Assembly: GCA_963575745.1 (NCBI GenBank)
Contig: CAUYUJ010007491.1
Span: 393,768 to 457,767, forward strand
Direction: 5' to 3'
DNA length: 64,000 nucleotides
Source: Prorocentrum cordatum
Taxonomy: Eukaryota > Sar > Dinophyceae > Prorocentrales > Prorocentraceae
In this document: piece after piece, positions 40,076-50,930 of the stretch
Layout: every line of letters starts with the position of its first letter
How positions within the stretch are numbered: the stretch's first letter is position 1
Made by a program: the position numbers and the translations under genes
Notes under the pieces: model-generated
The model's input: only the letters and a program-made list of their open reading frames with translations
The model's database searches: none
Told to the model about the DNA's origin: nothing

Positions 40076-41715
40076 GCAGGCTCCTGGGCAGGTTGGGGCC
40101 CTCCGGCCCCTATCGACGATCAATGTGCGAGTGGGGGTCGACGCATCCCCTCCTGTGCCGATCCCCCCCTATCGCTGCCCCTGGTCTAGACACGCTCCCG
40201 AGCAAACCCCTGTCTGGACCCAAATCGAAGCGCGCGCCATGCCGCGACCGCCCTCGCGCAGGCGCCCGCCGCACCGCCGCGGCGCGGCCGAGGTCAGAGC
40301 CGCCGACCTCCCCCCCGCACGGGCGCCCGGGGAAGACGCTCCGACCAGGGGCCCCGAGGAGGCGACGAACCCCTCGTGCCATCGCGCACGGCATGGCCAG
40401 CGCCCGATGATCGGCTGGCAGGCGCCTGGGCTCTGGAAATGTCCCACCGGCGCCCCCCGCGGGAAGTCCGCTGCTCTGCGGCGGTGGCGCGATGTGCTCG
40501 CAGCCAGCGCGCGCGCGCCCTCGGGCCGCTCGGCCGCGGCCCGAAGGTGGCGGGGGCACCTCCCCGCCATTGACGCCCACGCCGCCCGCTGGGGTCGGGA
40601 TCGGGCCCCGTCGGCGTGAAGGTCTGCAGCCAAGGGTAGGCCGAGTCGTCGCCGCATGATCCCAAGTGATGGCGCTGCTCTGTGGTGTGGAGGCGGAGTC
40701 TGCTCCGTAAAATGCGCAGTGTTGTGATATCACACTCGCATTTTCCAAAAGCCGTCCTCGTTCTCAGGTTGCGGGCAGCTGGCTCGGCGTGGAAACTGCC
40801 GCCGTTTTTTCCGCGGTTCCCTGGAAGGCTTTCTGCCTCGAGCGACTCGGACGCGGATGTCTGGCTTGACGGCAGTAGGTGCTGGAGCAGGCGCTGCGGG
40901 GGCCACGAGTGCTGCTGCTGATGCGCATTCGCCCTCTGGTGCCACCCTCCGCCGGAACCCTCCGCTGTTTACCAACGGCTTGGTCCAGGTGTTGTCGGTG
41001 GGTCGTTTGAACTTCGTCGGCATTTCCCAAGGTAAATTTCAAGGGCTTCCTCGAGACTTCTTGCACCTGCTTTGCCGCGGCACTATTTTGTTCGACGGGC
41101 ACGGCGAGGACGTTTTTGTACTTATCCTATCTCTGCTCGGCTGCGCCTGCGTCGATGAATTTGCCGCAAGAGGTGACGCTGGAAAACCCAGCAGCCATCC
41201 AACGACTGACGCAAACTCATACACGTCGCATTGCTAGGCTCACCCATGCTGCCTTGCTGCCGCTGTGTCCTTACGATGAAACCACAGGCTTCCTTACTTG
41301 TAGGATGCATGTTCATGTCGGGCTTGTTCCTAGCGCAGATGAACTCCTCCGCTGCCACTCTCCACTTCTCCAGCTGGTCGTGCTCGGCGATGATGCGTTT
41401 CTTGGTATGCGTTTGCCGCTTCCCGGCTTTGGCGAACCGCTGTCTCGCGGTATGAACGCTTGTCGCTGCACGTGCCCAAAAGGCCGACGTTGCATATCGT
41501 GTTGCTCCCTCGGCGTCTCCTGCTTCCTGTGGGTGACGTATGGGTTCCTGCGCTTTCGCTGGGGCGATGGCGGGAAGTGGTCCAGGCGGTAGACTGGTCG
41601 TCAATGCTACGTGTTAGGACACCATCTGTTCCTTCCCATCTCCGTTGGCAAACACACGGCCTGCCATGCCAGCCGTCGCCCCCATTACGCGAAGCAGAAG
41701 GGACATGCAGACAGA
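40076..41715. other. Unassigned region with minus-strand frames
   Basis: Minus-strand frames at 41604-41122 (EHDQLEKWRVAAEEFICARN) and 41023-40730 (KRPTDNTWTKPLVNSGGFRR) have natural-looking composition and run in tandem in different frames. They may be a decayed coding element, possibly the N-terminal part of a LINE ORF. No conserved motif allows assignment. Confidence 0.35.
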
Positions 41716-41719
41716 CAAT

Positions 41720-42254
41720 CAGGCAGACACATACACACACACGCACACACACGCGCACACACACACACACTCTTTCTGCGTCGGCGGCTAGGCAAAGTGA
41801 CTGCGCTGGCGGGAAGAGCATATGTAGGGCATACAGATGCGAATTCGGCCGCAATGCGCGTGGGGGCGGAGGGTGAGGCCCGGCGCGGGCGGAAGGAGAA
41901 GCCGAGCCCGCTCAGAGCAAGGCCCGGCCGCGGCGGGGGAGGCGCCGGGGCTGCGGGAAAGCAGCAGCCGCGGGGCAGCCGGGATGGGGCGGGAGGCAGG
42001 AGGCGGCCGAGCCAGGCGACGGGGGTGGCAGGTCCAGCGCGAGCCGGAGAAGGGCGGCGCAGCGGGGCTGCCGTGGTGCCGAGGTCGGAGCGACCTCCAG
42101 GCGACTGCTCGGCACCTGGAGAAGAACACCCCAGGAGGGGGGCCCGGGGACACACAAACACACACAAGGCCACACACACACACACGCACACACAATCACA
42201 CACACACACGCAAACACATACACACGCACACACACACACACACACACACGCACG

Positions 42255-42292
<38 letters not shown>

Positions 42293-42661
42293 CGCACACA
42301 CACACGCGCACACGCAAACACAGACGCACACCCACACACATACACACACACACACACTCGTTGGCGGTCGCGGCCTCTCACGCAGCCTTGACGCGGCGTA
42401 CCTCACACACAAACGCACACACACACGCACGCACCCACCAACAACACACACTCTTTGGCGGTCGCGGCATCGCGCGCAGCCTCGACGCGGCGTACCCCTC
42501 TCTCTCACAAACACGCACACGCACACGCACACACGCACACACGCACACACGCCCACACGTACACACGTACACACGCATACGCACACACGCACACAAGCAT
42601 ACGAACATGCACATGCACATGCATACGCACACGCACACTCACACATATATATATATGTATG

Positions 42662-42695
<34 letters not shown>

Positions 42696-42739
42696 TGTAT
42701 GTATGTATGTATGTATGTATGTATGTATGTATATATATG

Positions 42740-42793
<54 letters not shown>

Positions 42794-42860
42794 TCGGCGG
42801 CTGGGCAGAGGGACTGCTCCGGCGATGCGGCATTAACACACACTCACACACACTGAACTG
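41720..42860. repeat. Complex CA / CACACG / TATG / TA microsatellite
   Basis: (CA)n at 41728-41772; CA/CACACG tracts at 42155-42360, 42405-42450 and 42508-42640; (GTAT)n at 42655-42735; (TA)n at 42740-42790. Two unique 25-30 bp blocks repeat between them: TTGGCGGTCGCGGC with GCAGCCT.GACGCGGCGTACC at 42360-42400 and again at 42455-42500, so the array grew partly by unit duplication. The intervening 41820-42150 is GC-rich with no gene. Confidence 0.85.
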
Positions 42861-44420
42861 ACAACGGGCCGTCAACTGAACTCCCCGTGGTGGCAAGCTG
42901 AAGTGCTTGCAGGCCAAGACTAGAATTGGCTTCCGTGGGCCAGATGTCGCCACTGGTTCACCAGAAAACCTTGGGCCAACAGGGCCACAAGCACAGGTGA
43001 GGAAAACGAGGGTCACGAATACGATGGGAAAAGAGGAGGGAGGAGGCGGGAGGAATGGGGGGAGGGAGGGTGGGGGCCTGGACGGGATGGGTGGGCGGAG
43101 GGGTGGGCGAAAATGGGTGACCAGAATGGGAGGGATGCGGAGGGACGGAAAGGGAGGGGGGCCAGGATGCACAGGATTGATGGGCGGGACGGGAGGGAGA
43201 GGAGGGCGGCCAGTAGCAAGCAAAACCACGCGATGGGGGGGGCGGAATGAACATGGGCGTTCTGCTCCGGCCCCCGAAAAGGGGGATAGATGGAGAGGGA
43301 CTCGCGGGCGCGGAGGCCGGGCGGGGTCCAACGGGCGACCCACGTCCCGCTCCGTTCTGCGGATCACAGCGACCACGAAACCGCTCGGGTTGCGGCACTC
43401 CTCCCCGCGTCGCCCTTCCTTTTCCTGTTCATCCTCTTCCCGGGGGCGAGGACGGGGGGAGGGAGGGGGGAGGGAGGAGGGGGGAGGAGGGACGCGGGGG
43501 AGGATGGAGAAAGGAGAAGGAGGAGGCGTGAGAAGGTGCGAAGGGAGGTGCGACGGACGACAAGAAAAAGGGGCAGCTGCGGGGGATGGGATAAGGAAAA
43601 CGGGGGGGGACAAGGGGGAGAAACGACAAGGACGAACGAAGACGGAGGGGGAGGGAGGGAGGCGAGAGGACGGACGAACATGATGGAGGGGGAAAAGGAA
43701 GGATCGAGGGAGGTGGAGGAGGGGGAGGATTGGGAGGAAGGAGAGCGGGGATGTGAGAAAGGGGGAAAGAGCATCTTGAGTGTGGTTCTCACTCAGGTGC
43801 AGAATGTACGCCGAGCTGGCCAACAGGCCCGGTCGCCCCCAGGCACTGTAGCTGGGGGCTCGAAAAAACTAATCACTTTTGGTGCTGACGGCATCAGAAC
43901 CTGAAACATCGTCGAAAGGGGCTTTCCGACTCTGGGTGCACCCCCAGGAGGAAACGTAGCACAGTATAGCTGTTGCCATTATTGGGCGGTTGCGGGCACA
44001 GATTGCGCAAGCCCTTGAAGACAAAAACGGTGTGCAGGTCGCAGCTGGCACATAGTACCAGCCAACGAACTCCACAAACGCAAGACAGCATCTCGTGAGA
44101 CAGGTGGACCAGGCGAAGTCCTGCACAGAGGCTGGCGCAGTGGGCGGCATGACTCATCCTGGCGCAGAGCAGCTGCCTCATCTGAGTGTGGCAGATGTCC
44201 ACGGCACATGTTCAAGACGCTGTCCGTCATGCGCAACGAGCGCATGCCGCCGAGCCTTTCATTCAACCCGACATCCATGGGGTTCATGCCCTCTCGGCTG
44301 TGCCGAGCCCCGAGGACAAGTGCCTTGGTAGTACACATGAGAACAGCAGCGGCCTTATCTATATTATGATGTAAGCAAGCGTGCGACGACGGATCGACCG
44401 ACGGATTCACCGACAATACC
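42861..44420. other. Purine-rich and unassigned DNA
   Basis: 43020-43760 is strongly G-rich (GGGAGGAGGG, GGGACGGGAGGG) and gives long pseudo-frames. Minus frames at 43894-44416 have mixed composition and no motif I recognise. Confidence 0.4.
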
Positions 44421-45689
44421 AGTCACGCTGGTAGATCGCACGTCTGACGGATCAAGAATGGAACGCGGTGGGCGTCCTCGACGTTCGCATTCTTTTTGGT
44501 GGGCTTCAAATTTAAATCACGAGCCTCAAACCGCTTACTACTGTCGCTGCTGGAGCGGTTTTGACCATTCATTCCTGAGTACATGTGCCTATAGGACAGC
44601 CCCGCGGCGACATGCATGTGAAACTCATCTGACGTAGCCTTGCAGTCCGCATAAGCTACCGATTGTTCTGACAAGGTCGCTTGAAGCACAAGGAAGCCGA
44701 AATGCGCCCCCCCCCGCCACACACACACACACACACCACACACACACACACCACACACACATGAGGCGTCTGGGGAAGGGGGGCGCCTCGGGGCCCCGGA
44801 TGTCCAGTTGGAGGTCTCCCGTGGGCAATCACACATGTGGGCGTTCCCTTCTTGCAGGCCCGACCTCGGACCTCGGGGCGCAACGCCCCCACGATAGGCG
44901 CTCCTGCGGTGGCAGGCACCGCCCCCGACCAGGCCAGCCTGGGCGTCGAATCCCGCGGGCGGGCGGGCGGGCGGGGCGGGCGCGCGCCGCCTCCAACGGA
45001 GCAGCCCTGCACCCAGGGCGGGGCAAGACGGCCGACGGGCCCGCGCCGCGGGCGAGCGCGCCGCCGCGAGCGCGGCGCGAATCGAACAAATATCAACCTG
45101 CAGCACGGCGGGCGCCAGGGCGCGCCGCGACCTGCCACAGCGGGCGACCCCCGCGGCGCGCCAGCGCGCGCGTCCGCGGCCGGGCTGCGCGCGCCCACAG
45201 GCCTTCCAATCAGCCCTACCGAGGCGCTTGGGCCCCCTCCTGGAACGCGCCCCGCCAGATCCCATGGGCGGGCCATAGTGGCTACAGCGCGCAACTCCCA
45301 CCACTGGTTCAGGTCCTGCTCGCGCGACTTGCATCCACACTTCCAATGCGGGAGGAGGAAAGGAATGTTGGTCACCATCGGGGTGATCCAAACATCAGAA
45401 AGTATGCAAAAGACGTTGCTCCTCTTCCTCCCTATGTCCCGCTGAATCACTCGTGAGGTTAGCCCACTTCTCCGTCGCGATACCTCTGGGGCCCAACGAG
45501 GCCAGACTCCGTGGAACAGCGCGCCCCCGATGGCTCCGCAGAGTGCGCAGCGGTCCCCGGTGACAGATTCCGCTTGCGCCGCCCTGCTGGTGGCCCCCTA
45601 ATCCTGGCAGACAGCTGCAGGGAGAAAGGCCTTTTCCCGAAGGTAAGGTTGTTCTCTTCCGTTGGGCGCCAACACCGCCCGAGCAACAT
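44421..45689. other. Unassigned GC-rich DNA
   Basis: (CA)n at 44718-44762. Overlapping Ala/Arg-rich frames on both strands over 44.7-45.4 kb are attributed to high GC. No domain is visible. Confidence 0.4.
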
Positions 45690-45718
45690 CGAAACAAGAG
45701 AGAGAGAGAGAGAAACAA

Positions 45719-45792
<74 letters not shown>

Positions 45793-45905
45793 ACAACAAC
45801 AGCAGCAGCAACAACAACATTTACAACAACAACACCAACAACAACACCACCACCAACAACAACAACAACAAACAGAGAGAGAGAGAAAGAGAGAGAGAGA
45901 GAGCG
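45690..45905. repeat. (GA)n-(CAA)n-(GA)n compound microsatellite at LINE 3' end
   Basis: GAGAGA at 45698-45712, then CAACAACAA/CAGCAG triplets to about 45870, then GAGAGA to 45903. On the minus strand it directly follows the 3' end of the LINE fragment at 45906-46580. The plus-strand poly-Gln frame is not considered a gene. Confidence 0.85.
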
Positions 45906-46580
45906 GCGTGCGGGAGTCCAACCCCGCGCCCGTGGAGGGCTGCTGGCACGCGGCCTCCAACCTGCTTCTCGCGCGCGCCGGTCGGCGGATTGAAACCCAT
46001 AGTGCTGACTTGTACCTGATGACGTGACCTGGTATCAGTCCGTCTATTTTTTGCACGGTCCCCCCCGGGCCCTGGACCCCACTGGCTCCCACTCCAGAAG
46101 CAGCTTCGCCCAATGTCCATCCACTGCGTTCTGGATTCTACACTTGAGCGCGTCCCTGCGTTCTCGTTGCAATACTGTCCAACATCGCAACCCAGCATGA
46201 TTATAAGCGTCCTATGCCTTGTCAGTGGCCCTCTTTATCCAGTCCACCCAAGGCTCCACATCCATCGCGTTTGGCAGGCGACGCCTTGGGGTTTGCACGA
46301 TCTTTCGCAGCATTCGCCCTCAGTCAGTAGGCGACTTTCCCTCTCAGCGGTCATAGTCCAGCGGCCGCTTCCGTACAGAATTGTAGCCGTAACATAAGAA
46401 TCAATGAACTTCAGCCTAGAACGCAAATAATAATGCTTACCACGCAACTCAGAGCGGAACTTCCCGAAGGCTCCCCATCCACGCTCGATCTGGTGTCCAA
46501 TTTCAAGATAGCATGGCGAATTCTGGAACAGATGGAGGGGGAAAGGCCTGCGCTGCCTCTCTCCGTCAAGTCCTTGCGCT
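45906..46580 (-). pseudogene. LINE 3' fragment: end of reverse transcriptase and C-terminus
   Basis: Minus strand, frame one: HQIERGWGAFGKFRSELRGK, RLKFIDSYVTATILYGSGRW, TMTAERESRLLTEGE. After a frameshift near 46320 it continues RMLRKIVQTPRRRLPNAMDV, EPWVDWIKRATDKA, a stop, then GLRCWTVLQRERRDALKCRI and VDGHWAKLLLEWEP. RLRF-D..VT.T.LYGS..WTMT...E and the W...RRR-type tail with a final W..LL.W.P block are hallmarks of the 3' part of LINE ORF2 in dinoflagellates. Upstream palm motifs are not readable. It is a truncated, frameshifted copy whose 3' end runs into a microsatellite. Confidence 0.75.
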
Positions 46581-47291
46581 GGCCTCGCTCGGTCACTGTT
46601 CGAACAGCTTGGGCGGCGCGTCGCGTGGGCTTGCGACCTTACCCTCGCGCGCGCATTGTGACACGGTCCGTGGGCCCTCGGGCCGATCCCATCGAGTGCT
46701 TGAGGTGATGCTTGGACGGACCCTCGTTCTGATGCGCATGTTCGGCCGGCCTGCTCTTCTATCACTATCATGCCCCGAACTTTCTTGAGCTCGCGCGCAG
46801 GGGCCCGCGCGTCTGTCTTGCCATCAGAGATCGGATGTGGCACCCCTGCTTTGACCTTTGGCTTTGGGGCCTGTGGCGGAAACTCCACGCGTATGATTTT
46901 CTCCAGGCGCGTGCCAGATACCCCATCGACACAGCCGAAGCGTCCGCGCCAGTTGGGAGAACACCACGAGCCGCTATCCTTCTGTCCCCGTGTCCAGCCA
47001 CGCGGACGAGCTTCCTCAGGCGAGATGATGTGCTTCGGGCATCTTCAATCCCCGACGCTCTCTTGGTGGCTCGGGCGGCGAGCGCAGACTTGATAGTCCT
47101 TATGTTTGGCCCTGGGTTGACGGAGAATGGTTGTACTGTGCTTGCCCTCGCTCCGAGCGCGTCCATGATGCGCCTTTGTCGAGCGTCAGGGCGGCTTCCA
47201 GCTTGTCCCTGACCAGCTCATGCAGCACCTCGGCTGCCAGACCAAGCGCTCCGCCTCCCCGCGCAACTCCGAAAGACGCCAGGGAGGAATC
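46581..47291. other. Probable decayed upstream part of the LINE fragment
   Basis: A minus-strand frame at 46768-47166 continues in the same direction (MGYLARAWRKSYAWSFRHRP) but no catalytic reverse-transcriptase box can be read. Left unassigned. Confidence 0.35.
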
Positions 47292-47464
47292 ACCTAGAGG
47301 CCTCCCAGATGGCGACCGAGTTCGTGGCGTTCGAGGATTGCGCCGCGTCCCCGATGTATCGCCGATGCACTCACTGGCCATGAATAGGCGACGTCGGCGG
47401 TGCATCAACGACGCCGCCGGGGTGGAGGTTATCGGGCTCCAAATCGCACCGCTTCGCCTCTAGA
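47292..47464. mobile_element. GATGCATC palindromic element, copy E (short)
   Basis: The left end CCTAGAGGCCTCCCAGATGG and the inverted right end TTCTAGAGGCG frame GGATTGCGCCGCG, GATGTATCGCCGATGCAC and GGCGACGTCGGCGGTGCATC. A 173 bp diverged copy of the family. It sits directly downstream, in minus-strand orientation, of the possible coding segment at 47484-47950. Confidence 0.7.
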
Positions 47465-47483
47465 ACGCCACCTAGAGCTGAAT

Positions 47484-47950
47484 TCAATGAAATAGCTCCA
47501 CAAGAAGCTTGAAAACAGCCAATCCTTCCACCCCGGCGAGCTCGAGGCTCGACAACACCTCCAGTGGGTCGGGCCCCCCCGCGCACCGCAGGCCTTTGAC
47601 GGCGCCCCCCCCCCCCACACAAAAACAAGCCCCCACCGCGCTGCCAGGCGCGATATGGCCGTCCCCGCCAAGCGCCGCAGGCCCTGAGAGCCCGGGGACT
47701 GTTGACGCGTGTGGGTACACGTCGCCGTCTGGCGTCAGCGCGTATCACAAGGCGTTCTTCTTCGCCGCCGAACCCCTTGGGGGCGTCGCAATGACGCTCT
47801 TGTAGCCGCGCTCGTCGCAAGGGACGAAGAGGACCCTGATCTGCCAGTCGGTGCCATTTCGTCCAGTGGCTGGCGATGCGGCGGCAGGGTGGGGCACCGG
47901 ACGTCCGCAGCCAGCATCGATGCAAGTGGCGGCGATCCCGAAACACGAGG
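47484..47950 (-). pseudogene. Possible coding segment of unknown function, one stop
   Basis: Minus strand: after a CCTCGTTTCAG acceptor-like site (47951-47961) the frame reads TDWQIRVLFVPCDERGYKSV and ATPPRGSAAKKNAL, hits one TGA, then continues in the same frame YALTPDGDVYPHASTVPGLS and GPAALGGDGHIAPGSAVGAC to a stop at 47484. The composition looks like real protein rather than GC noise, and the frame is shared across the stop. It could be a pseudogene exon, or the stop could lie in a short intron. I recognise no family. Confidence 0.35.
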
Positions 47951-47984
47951 ACCTGAAACGAGGACGGCATAAACATTGAGACAA

Positions 47985-48055
47985 AGATAGAGAGAGAGAG
48001 GGAGAGACGAACAGACAGACAGAAAGAGGGAAAGAGAGAGAAAGGAAGAGAGAGA
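47985..48055. repeat. (GA)n / (GACA)n microsatellite
   Basis: AGAGAGAGAGAGGGAGAGACG, then ACAGACAGACAGAAAGAGGG, then AGAGAGAGAAAGG. Non-coding. Confidence 0.85.
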
Positions 48056-48194
48056 GACTGAGCGGTCTGGCGTGATTCCCACCACTTGGAGGCAGATCCA
48101 CCGCTGCTTGGCTTTCGGAAGCGCGGAGATGTAGCTCAGCGCGACGCGAACAGCCCACCAGCCCCCAAACAGCCAGCACAACAACCACCGCCAC

Positions 48195-48530
48195 TTCGAC
48201 CATTACCAGCTACGATGTGGCCACCGCCGCTAATACAACGACCACTAACGCGGCCACCACCCCGGCCCGTGCGACCATCACGTCGACCACCACGTCGACT
48301 ACCACGTTGACCACAACGACCACGCCGCCACCGCCACGACGCCTACCACCACGACCACAATCACCACCTCGTCCTCCACGACCTCCACGACCACCACGAC
48401 CAACGACTTGACGACACCACGACGCCAACGACCATAACCACCGCGTCCACCACCACCACCACAACGACGACCGCCTCGACCACCACCACGACGACAGCGA
48501 CCTCCACGACCACCGCCGCGACAACTAACT
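48195..48530. repeat. ACC/ACG triplet-rich tract
   Basis: CCACGACCACCACGACC and ACCACCACGTCGAC units; open in most frames as Thr/Pro, Val/Gly or Trp/Arg. No gene. Confidence 0.75.
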
Positions 48531-48604
48531 ACTCCCACGACTGCCGCCCCCACCCTCGCCCCCCTCTTTCCTGTTCCTTCTGTCTGGCCGCCCCTGCTTG
48601 CTGT

Positions 48605-49263
48605 CTGCTCCGCTCCTCCTCCTCCTCCTCCTCCTCCTCCTCCTTCTCCTCCTCCTCCTCCTCCTCCTTCCCCTCCTCCTTCCGCCTCCTCCTCCTCCTC
48701 CTCCTCCTCATCCTCCTTCCTCCTTACCTCTACATCTTCTGGCGTTGCTGCCGCGCGCGCGCCGGTGCGGTTTGGCACTAGGGGCCCGCCGCCGGCTGCC
48801 CTGCCCAGGCCCGGTTGCCCCCTGGGTGTCAGGGACTGCCCTTGCCCCCCCCCGCCCTCCTCCTCTTCTCCTCCTCCTCCTCTTCCTCCTCCTCGTCCTC
48901 CTCGTCCTCCTCCTCCTCCTCCTCCTCCTCCTCTCCCTCCTCCCTCCTCCTCCTCCTCCTCCTTCTCCTCCTCTGCCTCCCTCCTCCTCCTCCTCCTCTG
49001 CCTCCTCCTCCTCCTCCTCCTCCTCCTCCTCCTCCTCCTCCTCCTGCCTCCTCCTCCTCCTCCTCTCTCCTCCTCCTCCTCCTCCTCCTCCTCCTCCTGC
49101 CTCCCTCCTCCTCCTCCTCCCTCCTCCTCCTCCCTCCTCCTCCTCCTCCTCCTCCTCCTCCTCCTCTGCCTCCCTCCTCCCTCTCCTCCTCCTCCTCCTC
49201 CTCCTCCTCCTCCTCCTCCTCCTCCTCCTCCTCCTCCTGCTACTTCTCCTCCTACTCCTCCTC
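48605..49263. repeat. Long (CCT)n tract, ~650 bp
   Basis: Apart from a 130 bp GC-rich interruption (48735-48865), this is almost pure CTCCTC on the plus strand with occasional CTCCTT, CTGCCT and CGTCCT variants, ending in a (GA)n run at 49264-49290. It is the longest homopyrimidine tract in the window and makes the apparent 652-residue minus frame entirely artefactual. Confidence 0.9.
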
Positions 49264-49289
49264 CTCCAGAGAGAGAGAGAGAGAGAAAA

Positions 49290-50590
49290 CGCACACAAAA
49301 CAAAGTAGAGAGAGAGAAGGCGATAGATCGCGTGCCGGCGCAAGGCCAGCCGTCCTCTGGGAATTTCGTCGATATGACCTCCCCTCGCCATGGGCGCGTC
49401 GCAGCGCACATCCGTCCATGCCCGCGGCGGGGGGCCGCTTCCGCCCGTGGACGGTCCCACAAAGGCTGTTGACGGAGAGAAGGGTTAGGAGGAGGGAGGA
49501 AAGAAGGAAAGGAAGAAAGGAGGTGGAGGGAGGAAGGAGGAGGAATAGAGGAGGGACGGCGAGGAGGAGAGAGGAAGAAGGAGGAAGGAAGGAGTATAGA
49601 GGAGAAGGAGGAGGAAGAGGAAGGAAGAGGACGAGAGGATAATGAGGAGGAGGAGGAGGAGAGGAAGGTGAGGAGATAGGTACAGGAGGAGAGAAGGGTG
49701 AGGAGCAGGAGTGGACGGGAATGGAAGGGGTGGAAAGGGGGGAGGTATAACGAGGGTGACTCCCCCCCCGTCTGCCCCTCTTGCCCCTCCTCTCTCTCAC
49801 TAATCCTCCTAAGACCTCCAGAACGGGGATGACATCGCGTGAGGAGAAACCGAGAATTTCCGCGATGCGGCGGCTCTGGAGGATGTCTCGGGCGCCGCTG
49901 CCTCCTCAGAGCGCTATTGGGGCGCTCTGAGGGCGCCCAGGAACGCCCTGGAACGGACTGATCCTCGTCCTGGCCCCGTCCGACCCCTCCCCGTCTGCAC
50001 CTCTCGTCCCTCCTCTCTCTCTCTTCCTGCGCAGGCTGGAGGGCGCGCTGGTGCGCCCGTGGCGGCAGTGTCCCGCGGCGGTCCCCGGGGGAACAAGGCA
50101 TGCACCATGCCAAAACAAGCGGCGAGAGCAAGAGAGGGACGAGAGCGAGAAGCATAAACATGATCTCCCCTCTCTGACTCATCCTCCCCCTGTCCACTCC
50201 CTCTGCCCCGTACTCCGCTCCTCCCCCCCCGTTCGGCCACTCCCCCTCCTTTCCCAACCCTCCTTCCCTCCCCCACGCCGAGCCCCCCTCCCCTCCAACT
50301 CCCTTCTCCCTTCCGCACCCTTCGTCCTCTTCCCTCCCCCCTCCTCATGCCACCTCCTCCCTGTGTTCGTGTTGCTCTCGCCCCTGTTTTTCCCCTCGGC
50401 CTTGCCCTCACACTTGCTCTTGTTCTTGCGCGTGCCGGTGATCCCACCAGCTCTCTGGGCGGAGGTGACCTTACGAGTTTGCTCTTCCTTCTTCCCAAAC
50501 CCCTCCATCTCCTGTTCGGGGCAAGGGTTTACCCCTCACCCTGCCCCCTCCCCTGGGTCTTGACGGGGTGGGGGGGCGCGAGGGGTTAGA
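49290..50590. other. Purine/pyrimidine-biased DNA, no gene
   Basis: 49480-49720 is GGAAGGAGG-rich and 50160-50400 is CCCTCC-rich; neither shows a motif. A dispersed repeat begins at 50480. Confidence 0.5.
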
Positions 50591-50610
50591 TCGTCCAGAC
50601 AGGCCCAAGA
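50480..50610. repeat. Dispersed repeat, partner at 59070-59175
   Basis: CTTCTTCCC, GGGCAAGGGTTTACCCCTC.CCCTGCCCCCT, GGGTCTTGACGGGG and GCGCGAGGGGTTAGATCGTCCA match, in order, CTTCTTCCC, GGGGAAGGGTTTGCCCCTC.CCCTGCCCCCT, GACCTGGACAGGG and TCGCGAGGGGTCGGAGCGTCCA at 59085-59170. Both are followed by CAAGATGG-type arrays, so the two ends of the array are also shared. Confidence 0.65.
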
Positions 50611-50930
50611 TGGATCCAAGCGGGCCCTAGATGCTGCAGCAAAGCCTTCAGGATGTCTTGCATGTTTGGAATCCAGAACAAACTGGAATCATAAAACCCT
50701 TCAACAACCCTTCAACAATCAACGGGAGATGCGCAGAAGGTTCGAAATATCCGTTCGAGTTCCCCCTCTGTGCCCCCGCTTAGGACCATCTTGGGGGACT
50801 ATTGAGCTGTCATGGGGCCCTCTTGAGCCGTCGTGAAACATCCTTGGGGACCTCTTAGGCTGTGGGGGCTTCTGGGGCCGTCTTGAAGGGCTTCAAGCCC
50901 GAAAGAGAAAGAACCCACACGTTCTGTCAA
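50600..50930. repeat. CCATCTTGGGG / CAAGATGG array
   Basis: CCCAAGATGGATCCAAG is followed by inverted-orientation motifs ACCATCTTGGGGG, TCTTGAGCCGTCGTG, CCTTGGGGACCTCTTAGG and GGGGCCGTCTTGAAGG, i.e. the same motif family as the other CCAAGAGG arrays, partly on the opposite strand. Confidence 0.55.

Noticed and set aside
41611-42861. 416-residue His/Thr-rich plus frame
   Set aside because: Mostly (CA)n and (TATG)n microsatellite.
44423-45456. Overlapping 200-300-residue frames on both strands
   Set aside because: Ala/Arg/Pro-rich on both strands, as expected of about 70% GC DNA; no conserved motif.
45662-46027. Poly-Gln plus-strand frame
   Set aside because: It is the (CAA)n tail of the LINE fragment plus antisense LINE sequence.
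48120-48150. GTAGCTCAGC D-arm-like motif
   Set aside because: No anticodon or T-arm follows at tRNA distances.
48299-50257. 652-residue minus-strand open frame
   Set aside because: It runs through the (CCT)n and ACC tracts and consists of Glu/Gly/Arg runs created by the repeat. No domain, and it opens equally well in other frames.
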